Position numbers and translations under genes: made by a program
The notes under the pieces: model-generated
Database searches by the model: none
Told to the model about the DNA's origin: nothing
What the model saw: only the letters and a program-made list of their open reading frames with translations
Shown here: positions 26,466 through 35,675 of the stretch, piece by piece
Numbering within the stretch: the stretch's first letter is position 1
Layout: each line of letters begins with the position of its first letter
Origin: UBA3700 sp964478025
Lineage (GTDB): Bacteria; Bacillota; Clostridia; Christensenellales; UBA3700
Direction: 5' to 3'
DNA length: 64,000 bases
Assembly: GCA_964478025.1 (NCBI GenBank)
Contig: CAYZGK010000002.1
Span: 152,444 to 216,443 of the forward strand

Positions 26466-28133
26466 TTATATATCCTCCTTTTGTTCATTATTTACATCTA
26501 AAGTTGCATCTTCCTTAACTTCAGTTTGTGCGTCTTGAACTATCTCTTCTTTAGGTGTCTCTAAAACAACTTCTTGAATAGGAGTTTCTTTTACCTCCTC
26601 AACAACTATTGTATCTTGATTAGAATCCTCATTTGCCTTTTCTAATCTTAAAGCAGATTCAGCACGAGTTACTGCAAGTCTTGATTGAATTTCTGCCATC
26701 TTCTTTCCACTTAGTTTATAGAATAACATTGGAATTATAGAAACTAAGTTTGTAACAGCTGGAATTATTGTATAAATCATAATTAATCCAACTTTAGTAA
26801 ACTCTGTTTGAACAGGCTTATGACTTGTTATATAGCTCATTGGTTGAGCAAATAAGAAGAACGATAAAAGCCATGCTAAAACGTAATCTTTAAAGCCTGA
26901 TGAAATCTTACTTCTTAAACTCATAAGTGAGAATGTAATACCTTCGCATCTCTCACCTGTCTTATCTTCCCAGTAATCTAGAGTATCTGTTGCCATTAAG
27001 TGTGGAATTACGTTTAATATACCAACTGGAATCATAGCAAAGAACATTAATCCTGCAAGCATAATCCAACCCCAAGTTGTTGGCAATTTATCTACGCCTA
27101 CAATTAAACAAATAAAGAATATTATGGCAAGAACCGCAGAGTGCCAAATTGTTGCAAGTATAAACAACTTCTTAGAATCCATTAACTTTCTAAGTTTAGG
27201 AGCTATCATCATACCTATCATTGAGGCGACGGCTCCTGGAAGTGAGAATACTATTTGAAGTGAACCCTTAGCAATTACATAAGAAACTACATAAACTATC
27301 ATAGCTGATACTAAGTTTCTAAAGAATGTAAGTAGATTAGATAAAATAAGTAGTAAGAATTGTTTATTCTTAAATAGATATTTAAATCCTTCAAGCATAC
27401 TAGGAGTTTGGCTTGTTGGCTCTAATCTTTCTTTTATAGATAAACACCCAAGAACCATAAATAGTGGTCCAAGTACACCTATAATAATACCCATCCACAT
27501 ATATGAACTTGTGTAATCATCATGTGTAAGTAATAAGAAGAATGTAAGTAGAACTAATGCTGATTGTTCACCAATACTTCCTAAAATACGGCTTATAGAA
27601 ATAATCTTTGCTCTCTCGTCAGTGTTTGGAGATGCTACCGCTGGAATACCATCAAGAGGTACACCAATAATTGTTCCTACAATACCATAAAGCAAATATG
27701 TAACGTACATATAAGCAATTTTACCTGACATATTCATGCCGGCATAAATCTGAGGCAAGAACATTAAAATGGTTATAATTCCCCAAGGAATTGCACCCGC
27801 TAATAAATAAGGCCTCATTTTTCCCATTTTAGTTCTAGTCTTATCTACGATAACACCCATTATAGGATCATTTAAACCATCAAAGATTTTTGATACTAAA
27901 AACATTACACCTACTGCACTTGCTGAAATACCTATACATGATGTATAGAAGTATAACAAATAACCTTGAACCAAACCTTGAACCGCAGAAGATGCGAATC
28001 TAGCCAATGAAAATAAAGTATAATCCTTTCCAGTTAGATACTTTTTGTTCATTATTCTTTTCTGATCCTCAGACAAACATGCAGAACCATCGTTTTCTAC
28101 GACAACTTCTTCTGTTGATGTTGCTTCACTCAC
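26466..28133 (-). CDS. GPH-family sugar:cation symporter (MelB-like)
   Basis: A 555-residue, 12-helix glycoside-pentoside-hexuronide symporter. The family cation-site segment FDGLNDPIMGVIVDKTRTKMGKMRPYLLAG is at about residues 84-113, and DTLDYWEDKTGERCEGITFSL in the second half is also typical. It carries an unusual acidic C-terminal tail of about 90 residues (TIVVEEVKETPIQEVVLETPKEEIVQDAQ) and a short acidic N-terminal tail. GTG start at 28133 behind AGGAGGGG. Its place in a uronate operon suggests uptake of a glucuronide or related glycoside. Confidence 0.88.
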   Translation of the reverse strand: MSEATSTEEVVVENDGSACLSEDQKRIMNKKYLTGKDYTLFSLARFASSAVQGLVQGYLLYFYTSCIGISASAVGVMFLVSKIFDGLNDPIMGVIVDKTRTKMGKMRPYLLAGAIPWGIITILMFLPQIYAGMNMSGKIAYMYVTYLLYGIVGTIIGVPLDGIPAVASPNTDERAKIISISRILGSIGEQSALVLLTFFLLLTHDDYTSSYMWMGIIIGVLGPLFMVLGCLSIKERLEPTSQTPSMLEGFKYLFKNKQFLLLILSNLLTFFRNLVSAMIVYVVSYVIAKGSLQIVFSLPGAVASMIGMMIAPKLRKLMDSKKLFILATIWHSAVLAIIFFICLIVGVDKLPTTWGWIMLAGLMFFAMIPVGILNVIPHLMATDTLDYWEDKTGERCEGITFSLMSLRSKISSGFKDYVLAWLLSFFLFAQPMSYITSHKPVQTEFTKVGLIMIYTIIPAVTNLVSIIPMLFYKLSGKKMAEIQSRLAVTRAESALRLEKANEDSNQDTIVVEEVKETPIQEVVLETPKEEIVQDAQTEVKEDATLDVNNEQKEDI

Positions 28134-28149
28134 AACTAGCCCCTCCTAA

Positions 28150-30072
28150 TTATTTTTCAATTTTTTTCTTAAAGAAATCTCCCTTTGGATAACTTAATAC
28201 AAATGCTCCAGTTGATGACCATGCTTGTAAAAGCGAACCATCCTTTTGCAATGGATTAAAGAACTCAATTGGAGTGTAATTTCCCTTTTCAATATTATAT
28301 TCAAACCACCTTGTTAGTGGATACATATAATCCATATTATACATTAGTTTTGCATATGCGTAAACACAAGATAGATATGGCCAATCACCACCATTGTGAT
28401 AATAATATGGTAGTGATGACTTTTGTACAATATCTCTATTATTCTTGTAGAATGGATAAACACTTAAAGTTCCAAAATCACCAGCAATTTGCTCTTTGTT
28501 ATTTTTAGACTCAAGATATTTTTCCATATTTGATAGCATTCTTTTTGCCCTATTTTCATCAGCAATGCCATATAATGCTGCAACTACTGTATCTATAGAT
28601 AAATTATCTTCTGTGAAATCTTTTGACTTGTAGTTTACATACCAGCCTTTTTCTTCATCCCAAAGATATTTATTTATGCTATCTTTTACTTTTTGAGACA
28701 TAGCTAAATATTTATTAGATAAATCTTGATCAAATAAAGAATAAAGATCTCCTAAACAATATAAAGCTCTTGCATATAACACTTCATCATATGTGCAATA
28801 TACTGATCTAAATACATTATCACACCAATCTCTTCTATTGTACTCTCCACCCTTTAGTAAAAGTCCTGTTGATTCTTCTACTTCTTGATAAAGTCTATCT
28901 ATAACAAGTTTTGCACTCTCAAGTACTGTTCCACATGCAACAGACTCATTTAAAATTGTCTTATCTTTTGTATGAACAACGTAGTCATAAATCATCATTA
29001 CAAAGAATGATGGTGAATCATAGTGATTACCCCAGTAGTTTTTAAAGTTAAACTTTACAGCACTTGGGCATTCACCTTTTTTATTTATACCATTTGCAAG
29101 AGTGATAATTTCATTTCTTACAAGTTGTGGTTGTACAGGAAGTACGCTAAGTACTGTCCAATATGAATCTCTATAATAAGTTCTTGCTGGAAATTGATAA
29201 ACTATACCTGCTAAAAAGCCTTTAAACTTTCCAAGTTCCTTGTAGTTAGATAAAGATGCATTTAGTAAAGATTTATAATATGTCTTTAAAAATTCACTAT
29301 TTGCGCTTTCTGGACACTTTAGAGAGTTAATATAGTTTTCAGTTCTCATATAAGCGTTATCAAAATCTAGCATACATGAAACAACATCGCTATAAGTAAA
29401 GTCTCCTCTTGTTCCGCAAGATAAAGTGTATCTAAATGCTTTAGTTTCACCTTTTTTCATTTTAGAGCCTATTTCAAATTGATTTGTAAAACCTCTTTCA
29501 GCCTCTAGTGCCACAATCTCAACATTCGATGCAATATCAAGATAAAAATCTCCCATAACATTTCCTCTTACAAAAGAAACTCCATTATGGGATTTAACCT
29601 TTGGCTTTTTCTTTACAAGTCCACCTATTACTTTGCAGATATTCCCAAGATTTAATCTATTAGCTAAAAATTGTTCAAGATATGATCTAAAATCTATACC
29701 AAAGTTATTTGTAATTCTAAAATCCATATCTTTTTTAGCAGTAACTTTAAACTCCGAGTAAATACAATTTGTATTATCATCAAGGAATTGTGTTAAAACA
29801 ATATCAAAATCTTTATTGCCAAATTTTGATACCATTTTCTTACCAATCATCTCAACTACTTTTTCTGCATTCCAATCAAACGCAACACCATCTACACTAA
29901 ACATTGTGTAGTAAGCTGAAAATACAGAGAATTTATTCATAACGGCATATTTAGATATAGCACCCTTTCCATCAAATTGAGCTGTAATTAAATTATTTGC
30001 TACATCATAATATGTTGCTTCATGATACAAATTATTTACGATAATTTTTCCATCTTTATATTGAACGGCCAT
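28150..30072 (-). CDS. (alpha/alpha)6-barrel glycosidase-like protein
   Basis: A 640-residue cytoplasmic protein with an N-terminal beta-sandwich (residues about 1-230) and a C-terminal six-hairpin barrel. Helical repeats include FPARTYYRDSYWTVLSVLPVQPQLVRNEI, GNHYDSPSFFVMMIYDYV, GGEYNRRDWCDNVFRSVYCTYDEVLYARALYCLGDLYSLF and YHNGGDWPYLSCVYAYAKLMYNMDY. This fold is shared by amylo-alpha-1,6-glucosidase, GH63 and GH78-like enzymes. Candidate acidic residues are Asp in YYRDSYW, RRDWCDN and GGDWP. I cannot assign a GH family. ATG at 30072 behind AAAAAGGTGAC. In this operon it may act on the imported glycoside. Confidence 0.7.
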   Translation of the reverse strand: MAVQYKDGKIIVNNLYHEATYYDVANNLITAQFDGKGAISKYAVMNKFSVFSAYYTMFSVDGVAFDWNAEKVVEMIGKKMVSKFGNKDFDIVLTQFLDDNTNCIYSEFKVTAKKDMDFRITNNFGIDFRSYLEQFLANRLNLGNICKVIGGLVKKKPKVKSHNGVSFVRGNVMGDFYLDIASNVEIVALEAERGFTNQFEIGSKMKKGETKAFRYTLSCGTRGDFTYSDVVSCMLDFDNAYMRTENYINSLKCPESANSEFLKTYYKSLLNASLSNYKELGKFKGFLAGIVYQFPARTYYRDSYWTVLSVLPVQPQLVRNEIITLANGINKKGECPSAVKFNFKNYWGNHYDSPSFFVMMIYDYVVHTKDKTILNESVACGTVLESAKLVIDRLYQEVEESTGLLLKGGEYNRRDWCDNVFRSVYCTYDEVLYARALYCLGDLYSLFDQDLSNKYLAMSQKVKDSINKYLWDEEKGWYVNYKSKDFTEDNLSIDTVVAALYGIADENRAKRMLSNMEKYLESKNNKEQIAGDFGTLSVYPFYKNNRDIVQKSSLPYYYHNGGDWPYLSCVYAYAKLMYNMDYMYPLTRWFEYNIEKGNYTPIEFFNPLQKDGSLLQAWSSTGAFVLSYPKGDFFKKKIEK

Positions 30073-30083
30073 TTGTCACCTTT

Positions 30084-31256
30084 TTATTTGTTAGATTTAG
30101 CGTTTTCTTCTTGTTTTCTCTTTTCAAGTTCTTCAATAAATAAATCTTCATCTATTGGAAGTGTAATTTCCTTACCTGTCCATGAAGATAAATGAATTGC
30201 ATTTGAGAATGTTAAACCATTTAAGCCTTCTTCATATCTTCCGATTAATTCTTTTTCATTTCCAAGAATTACATTTGAAAAGTTTCTTATAACATCTGGA
30301 TGTTGGAACCCATAATTTTTAATTAACATTCTTAAAACTTCAAATGGAGAATATTTAATTTTCTTAGTTGTAGTTTTTGGTTTACCCATAAATACTTTAT
30401 TAACTTTAGAAAATTCTGGCTCTAACATATCGTTTTTAGTAAACTCTAATTTCATAGATAAATCGTTTTTACCAGAGATAACAATCTTACCACCATCTCC
30501 GGTTATTTCTAATCTATTTGTTCCTGGGGCGTCATGAGTTGATGTAATAAATACACCAGTTGCTCCATTTTCAAATTCACAGCATGCAGTAACATCATTC
30601 TCAACATTTATTTTTCTACCAACAGTTTTAGCAGTTGCCCAAACTTTTGTCATTTTTTCACCAGCAAGCCATGTAAATAAATCTAATTGATGTGGATCTT
30701 GATTAATTAAAACGCCACCACCTTCTCCATTCCAAGTGCCTCTCCAGCCACCTTGATCATAGTATGCTTGTGGTCTATACCAGTTTGTAATAATCCAAAC
30801 TATTCTCTTTAAATTACCAAGTTCTCCAGAATCAATAATTTTCTTTGCTTCTCTATAAACTTTATTAGTTCTTTGATTTAGTAAAAGTGCACACTTAAGT
30901 TCAGGTTTTGTCTTTGCATACTCAGCTGCTTCTCTAACAGCTTTTGTATAAACGCCAGCTGGTTTATCTGACATAACGTGAAGATTTGCATCTAGTGCAT
31001 CTTTTAAGATTACAGGATGTTGATAATGTGGTGTTTCAACAAGGACTGCGTCAATAAGTCCACTTTTAAACATTTCATGATAGTCTTCAAAGATTTTAAC
31101 ACCTTTTAAGTTTGCTTCAGCCCAGTCTCTTCTTTCTTTACTTGCATCACAAACAGCAGCAAGTACACCATTTTTATCTAAACCTTTATAAATAAATTGA
31201 GCGTATCTTGAACCTTGTTTTCCTATACCTACAATTCCATATCTAACCTTATTCAT
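30084..31256 (-). CDS. Gfo/Idh/MocA-family NAD(P)-dependent oxidoreductase 1
   Basis: A 390-residue dehydrogenase with an N-terminal Rossmann fold (YGIVGIGKQGSRYAQFIYKG, residues 5-24) and the family lysine in SDKPAGVYTK (about residue 96). The active-site block is GGGVLINQDPHQLDLFTWLAG. It is a close paralogue of the gene at 32562, sharing WYRPQ/AQxYY, GGWRxxWxGEGGG, TVGR and PGTNRLEI. Family members oxidise a sugar or cyclitol hydroxyl, often at C3. The substrate here is unknown. ATG at 31256 behind AGAGGAGAAATT; 11 bp from its downstream neighbour. Confidence 0.88.
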   Translation of the reverse strand: MNKVRYGIVGIGKQGSRYAQFIYKGLDKNGVLAAVCDASKERRDWAEANLKGVKIFEDYHEMFKSGLIDAVLVETPHYQHPVILKDALDANLHVMSDKPAGVYTKAVREAAEYAKTKPELKCALLLNQRTNKVYREAKKIIDSGELGNLKRIVWIITNWYRPQAYYDQGGWRGTWNGEGGGVLINQDPHQLDLFTWLAGEKMTKVWATAKTVGRKINVENDVTACCEFENGATGVFITSTHDAPGTNRLEITGDGGKIVISGKNDLSMKLEFTKNDMLEPEFSKVNKVFMGKPKTTTKKIKYSPFEVLRMLIKNYGFQHPDVIRNFSNVILGNEKELIGRYEEGLNGLTFSNAIHLSSWTGKEITLPIDEDLFIEELEKRKQEENAKSNK

Positions 31257-31276
31257 AATTTCTCCTCTAATTTTTA

Positions 31277-31600
31277 TTAATCAAAACAAACAACAAGTAA
31301 CATCTTGAATTTTTCAAGAGCAAGAAGTGCGTGTGGATGATCTTTTGGCATTACTATGCTATTTCCTGCTTCAAGTACAAACTTGTCATCATCAACTGTG
31401 ATTTCACACTTTCCATCAAGAACATAAACAAAGGCGTCGCCACCAGCTCTATGAGATGAAATTTCTTCACCTTTATCAAATGAAAATAACGTAACTGAAT
31501 GATGGTTATTTTGCTCTAGTGTTTTACTTACAACTTGTCCATCACAATATTTTACTTCATCTTTTAATACTAAAACTTTCTTCTTATCGATATTCTTCAT
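31277..31600 (-). CDS. Small cupin protein
   Basis: A 107-residue single-domain cupin. SVTLFSFDKGEEISSHRAGGDAFVYVLDGKCEITVDD and LEAGNSIVMPKDHPHALLALEKFKMLLVV give both cupin motifs with a metal-binding His pattern (SSHRAGGDAFV, HPHAL). The ATG at 31600 behind AAAAGGAGAAC is chosen over an upstream extension into the isomerase gene. Such proteins act as small isomerases, metal-dependent enzymes or sensors; the role here is unknown but the tight packing (2 bp from the isomerase gene) ties it to the pathway. Confidence 0.82.
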   Translation of the reverse strand: MKNIDKKKVLVLKDEVKYCDGQVVSKTLEQNNHHSVTLFSFDKGEEISSHRAGGDAFVYVLDGKCEITVDDDKFVLEAGNSIVMPKDHPHALLALEKFKMLLVVCFD

Positions 31601-31602
31601 AA

Positions 31603-32553
31603 TTAGTTCTCCTTTTCTTCTGCATTTTTTATCATTATTTTTAGGCCATCGTATTGCCATTTAAATATTTGTGTTGTTGAAACTTTTTCACTCTTTTTAA
31701 TTCCCATTTTAGCGTCTATTTTATCAAAGACTTTTTTCCAATTTTTAGTAACTGGAATTAAGTTTGTAATTGGGAATAAAAACTTTGTATAATTCCTGCC
31801 TATTGCATACTTTCCAGTATGTGGCTCAAGAGTTAAAAATCCATCATATTTTCTATTTACAATTAAATCATAAATCATATGCTCATAGCCGCCCTCGCCC
31901 ATTCCAATTGGAACTTCAACTTTTTCTTTAGAGCAATCTTTAATATGATAATATTCTGTAATATCTTTAAGTTCCTCGTAAGCCACCTTTGCGTCTACAT
32001 CACATTGAATATAATTTGATGCATCAAATACAAGTTTAAATTGAGGATCATTTATCTCACTATATAACTTTTTAACTCTCTCAGGGGTATCACCAAATAT
32101 TTTCTTTTCGTTTTCATGTAAAAGAATAACATCAGTTCCCTTTACTATCTCTAAAAAGCCTTTTAACTTTTTAACAACTTCAGAGAAATATTCATCATAG
32201 TTTCCCTTTGCATCTACAAAGAATGAGAATATTCTTATATATTTGCATTCCATAAGTTGAGCTATTTTAACAAGCTCTTTTAATTTATTTTTTTGAATTT
32301 CGTAGGATTCGTTATCATAAAGATTCATTTTCCCAATTTTAGAACCAATGGATGAAAACTTAACACCATACTTATCTAATATAGGTTTTACTTCTTTTTC
32401 AAACTCATCTTTTGTATAATCGGTGATTTCCTTACCTTTTTTTATTCTTCTTGGGCAAAGATATTTTTCATTAAATGAAACAACAAGTTTACATTGTTCT
32501 TCAATGTTTGGATTTGCTTCATCATAAAAACCAGAAATTTTAACGTTTGACAT
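31603..32553 (-). CDS. Sugar phosphate isomerase/epimerase-like TIM-barrel protein
   Basis: A 316-residue xylose-isomerase-like (AP endonuclease 2 superfamily) protein. It begins MSNVKISGFYDEANPNIEEQ; metal-site candidates are Glu in DVILLHENEKKIFGD, Asp in FKLVFDASNYIQCD, His in EYYHIKDCS and Glu in YDGFLTLEPH. A cytoplasmic sugar isomerase, epimerase or lyase is expected; in known deglycosylation systems this fold does beta-elimination on 3-keto sugars. ATG at 32553 behind AAGGAGATAT. It lies between two Gfo/Idh/MocA genes and the cupin. Confidence 0.83.
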   Translation of the reverse strand: MSNVKISGFYDEANPNIEEQCKLVVSFNEKYLCPRRIKKGKEITDYTKDEFEKEVKPILDKYGVKFSSIGSKIGKMNLYDNESYEIQKNKLKELVKIAQLMECKYIRIFSFFVDAKGNYDEYFSEVVKKLKGFLEIVKGTDVILLHENEKKIFGDTPERVKKLYSEINDPQFKLVFDASNYIQCDVDAKVAYEELKDITEYYHIKDCSKEKVEVPIGMGEGGYEHMIYDLIVNRKYDGFLTLEPHTGKYAIGRNYTKFLFPITNLIPVTKNWKKVFDKIDAKMGIKKSEKVSTTQIFKWQYDGLKIMIKNAEEKEN

Positions 32554-32561
32554 ATATCTCC

Positions 32562-33710
32562 TTATTCTTCATCATCCATTGTAACTTTTTCAGCATCAAC
32601 TCTAACTTTTAAAAGTTCATTATATCTATCCTCATCAAATGGAACATCAATTTCTTTTTCTTCCCATGAAGATAAATTAAGTGCATTTATAATAGTTAAA
32701 GCATTTAAGCCTTCATCTAATTTTGCTACAAGTATATCTTTATTTTTGGTATCAACAGCTTCAATAAAGTTATCTAAGATATTACATTGTTGGCCTCTAA
32801 TTCCATCTTTTATTGCATTCTTTAAACCATACCAAGTGTAATATTTCTTTCCCTTTTTATCTGCTTTATTTCCGTAATCTCTTTTAGCTCTTTTATTAAC
32901 ATCCTCTTCACTCATTTTATTTAAAGTGTAGTTCATAGTAAGACTATTTATAACTATCTTTCCCTTATCTCCTGCAATTTCTAACCTATTAGTTCCAGGA
33001 ATTTCATGAGTTGAAGCTGTGAACACACAATCAAAATCATCAAACTTCATTATTGCTGTTACATCATTTTCTGTTGTAATTCTTCTACCTACAGTTTTTG
33101 AGTGAGCGTATATCTTTTTTGGCATACCGCAAAGCCATTGTATTAAATCTATTTGATGAACACATTGATTTATAAGGGTACCACCACCCTCACCGCTCCA
33201 AGAAGCTCTCCAGCCTCCCATGTTGTAATAGAATTGAGCTCTATACCAATCAGTAATAATAAAATTAACTCTTTGTATTTTACCTATACTGCCACTTTCA
33301 ATTAATTCTTTTGCTTTTTTATACATTTGATTTGTTCTTTGGTTATACATCATGGCACAAATCAAGTTTTCTTTTTCGTTATATAAATCTATAAGCTCTT
33401 TTGCTTCTTTAGTTGTAACTGAAATAGGTTTTTCACATAAAACATTTAAACCTTTATTTATACAGTCTTTTGCAATTTTTACATGAGAATAATGAGGTGT
33501 TGCTATAACAACTGCATCTAAGTTTTCTTTTTCTATCATTTCCTTATAATCTTGATAAGCTTTTACATGTAACTCTTTTGAAAACTTATTTAAAAGTTGT
33601 TGATTTAAATCGCAAATTGAAACAAGCTTTGCGTTTTTAACCCACTTGGATAAATTTTTTGCGTGCTTTGAACCCATTCTGCCAACGCCTATAACCGCAA
33701 CGTTTACCAT
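32562..33710 (-). CDS. Gfo/Idh/MocA-family NAD(P)-dependent oxidoreductase 2
   Basis: A 382-residue dehydrogenase, Rossmann loop VAVIGVGRMGSKHAKNL at residues 4-20, family lysine in CEKPISVTTKEAKEL, active-site region GEGGGTLINQCVHQIDLIQWLCG. It is the paralogue of oxidoreductase 1, conserved even outside the cofactor site, so the pair may act on opposite ends of one oxidation-reduction cycle or on related sugars. ATG at 33710 behind AAAAAAGGAGAATTAAAG; 2 bp from the upstream gene. Confidence 0.88.
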   Translation of the reverse strand: MVNVAVIGVGRMGSKHAKNLSKWVKNAKLVSICDLNQQLLNKFSKELHVKAYQDYKEMIEKENLDAVVIATPHYSHVKIAKDCINKGLNVLCEKPISVTTKEAKELIDLYNEKENLICAMMYNQRTNQMYKKAKELIESGSIGKIQRVNFIITDWYRAQFYYNMGGWRASWSGEGGGTLINQCVHQIDLIQWLCGMPKKIYAHSKTVGRRITTENDVTAIMKFDDFDCVFTASTHEIPGTNRLEIAGDKGKIVINSLTMNYTLNKMSEEDVNKRAKRDYGNKADKKGKKYYTWYGLKNAIKDGIRGQQCNILDNFIEAVDTKNKDILVAKLDEGLNALTIINALNLSSWEEKEIDVPFDEDRYNELLKVRVDAEKVTMDDEE

Positions 33711-33712
33711 CT

Positions 33713-34354
33713 TTAATTCTCCTTTTTTGATTTATTTAATATAGACCTTGCAACTAAAGGTAAGTTTGTTGTTATATTGCCATCAATAATAGGCACTAAC
33801 TTTAACAATTTATTTACATTATCTATAGTAAATGCACTAATTGGTACATTATACATTTTACATGCTTCTATAAACTTTCCAGAAAGTTTTCTATAGTTTA
33901 TGTTAATTCCCTTAAATCTTGGGTTGTTAAGACTTTCTAATCTTGCCTTTATTTGTGGCACATTTTTAGTTGAATAAGAAATTCCTTTCATCCTATTTAA
34001 CCAAACCTCACCACAATCAATGATTTTATAGTCTGATTCTCTTACGCTACCAGTAAAGATTAATTGATTTTCCATTCCCATACTTTTTGCAAGATTTATT
34101 ACATCTTTAATGATACCATGTTGTTTTAAATCACAATTAACTTTTATTTCTTTTTCCTTAACAAGTTTAAATACTTCTCTAAGTCTTATCTTTTTCCAAC
34201 AAGTAAAAGGAGCTGGCATATGAGATATATACAAGATTCCAAAATTTTTGTATATATCTACCTCTATTGCATCGGCTTCATACACATCGATATTATTTAA
34301 ATAACTATGTGAATTTCTACCTGAACCAAATGAACCACCATGTGCAGTAATCAT
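33713..34354 (-). CDS. Glycerophosphodiester phosphodiesterase-like protein
   Basis: A 213-residue TIM barrel with GDPD layout: AHGGSFGSGRNSHSY at the N-terminus, ADAIEVDIYKNFGILYISHMPAP with the expected Glu-x-Asp and His, VNCDLKQHG in place of the usual strand-3 acid pair, and a C-terminal AFTIDNVNKLLKL. The family's HRG is replaced by HGG, so the phosphate-handling arginine is missing at that spot. Short for the family (about 240). No signal peptide. A phosphodiesterase has no place in standard uronate breakdown, so it may act on a phosphorylated glycoside or be re-purposed. ATG at 34354 behind AAAGGAGTAAG. Confidence 0.65.
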   Translation of the reverse strand: MITAHGGSFGSGRNSHSYLNNIDVYEADAIEVDIYKNFGILYISHMPAPFTCWKKIRLREVFKLVKEKEIKVNCDLKQHGIIKDVINLAKSMGMENQLIFTGSVRESDYKIIDCGEVWLNRMKGISYSTKNVPQIKARLESLNNPRFKGININYRKLSGKFIEACKMYNVPISAFTIDNVNKLLKLVPIIDGNITTNLPLVARSILNKSKKEN

Positions 34355-34362
34355 AAAAACTC

Positions 34363-35658
34363 TTACTCCTTTATATCTGGAATTTCAGACATATCTACCT
34401 TTCTTCCGTCATTCCTTCTAGACAAATCTGCAGCTGCACAAATTCTATGACTTTCAATTGTGTCCTTAATCCAAGTGTATTGACCTTTTGGATCAATTTG
34501 TCCTCTAACTAAATCTATTGTTGCCTTTATAACTCCTTGATCTCCACCAAAATGTCCCTTTATAACTGGAATTATATTAACAACAATTTTCTTTTCTCTC
34601 TTTCCAAATAATTGAAGCTTCAAAACCGAACCTGAATCATCTGCAATTAAAATACCATTTGAGCCATGTATTTCTGTATGTCTATGGTCATGTTCATTAA
34701 ATGCATTAACATTTAACATTACTTTTATTCCATTTTCCATTTCCATATTTACAGTTTGACAATCTACAACATCATTGTCACATTTAAATACACATCTTGA
34801 CCAAAGTTTTCCTCTCTCGTCATTCTTTAGTTTATCTATGATATCCTCAGGCTTATTTGAAATACAGAAAGCATAAGGTTTCCATTTATATTTTTTCTTT
34901 TCTTTAAAGATACCTTTCTTTCTTCCAACATATTGATAAGTACACTCAAACTTACAAGTGTCTTTATGTGGACAATCAAAACAAGTATCAGTTGCTCCTT
35001 CAGGTGCGTTTTCCTTTTTAAAATAATTTAATGACGCATATGAAGAAACGCTCTTTGCTTTTGCCCCTGCATACCAATACATTAAATCCATATCATGGCA
35101 ACACTTTGCAAGAAGTAGTGGACTCGTCTCTTCTTCAACTCTCCAGTTTCCTCTTACGTAGCTGTGGCAAAAATGCCAATACGCAACATCTTCATCATGA
35201 TTTATTAAAACTATCTTTCCAAGGATTCCTGAATCAATTATTTCTTTAATTTTCCTATAGTAATGAGCATATCTTAAAACATGGCAAACCAAAACTTTAC
35301 AATTTTGTTTTCTAGCATATTCTTCCATCTCTAAGCACTCATTAATATTTGGAGATAGAGGTTTTTCTATCATAAGATTATAGCCAAGTTTTAGTGCTTT
35401 CATCGCATGTCCATAGTGATCTCTATCTTGAGTTGCAATAACCATAGTATCAGCAACCTTACCAAGTCCAAAGAATTTATCCTCATCCGTAAAGCACATC
35501 TCATCAGGAACTCCCCATGCCGTCTTTACCTTATCTATCTTTTCTTGGTATTTATCGCATATAGCAACAATCTTAACGCCTTCTTGCGCCGCTAAATGTC
35601 CGCCATAATTTTTACCTCTATTACCTAAGCCTAATATTGCAACCTTAACTTCTTCCAT
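34363..35658 (-). CDS. Gfo/Idh/MocA-family oxidoreductase 3 with Cys-rich insert
   Basis: A 431-residue member, longer than the other two. Rossmann loop VAILGLGNRGKNYGGHLA, lysine motif IEKPLSPNINECLEMEEYA, active-site CCHDMDLMYWYAG. Between about residues 215 and 245 it has a cysteine cluster (TCFDCPHKDTCKFECTY), a probable metal-binding insert seen in one sub-branch of the family. This suggests a different substrate or partner from the paralogue pair. ATG at 35658 behind AAGGGGATTTT; 17 bp after the SDR gene. Confidence 0.87.
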   Translation of the reverse strand: MEEVKVAILGLGNRGKNYGGHLAAQEGVKIVAICDKYQEKIDKVKTAWGVPDEMCFTDEDKFFGLGKVADTMVIATQDRDHYGHAMKALKLGYNLMIEKPLSPNINECLEMEEYARKQNCKVLVCHVLRYAHYYRKIKEIIDSGILGKIVLINHDEDVAYWHFCHSYVRGNWRVEEETSPLLLAKCCHDMDLMYWYAGAKAKSVSSYASLNYFKKENAPEGATDTCFDCPHKDTCKFECTYQYVGRKKGIFKEKKKYKWKPYAFCISNKPEDIIDKLKNDERGKLWSRCVFKCDNDVVDCQTVNMEMENGIKVMLNVNAFNEHDHRHTEIHGSNGILIADDSGSVLKLQLFGKREKKIVVNIIPVIKGHFGGDQGVIKATIDLVRGQIDPKGQYTWIKDTIESHRICAAADLSRRNDGRKVDMSEIPDIKE

Positions 35659-35675
35659 AAAATCCCCTTAATCAA

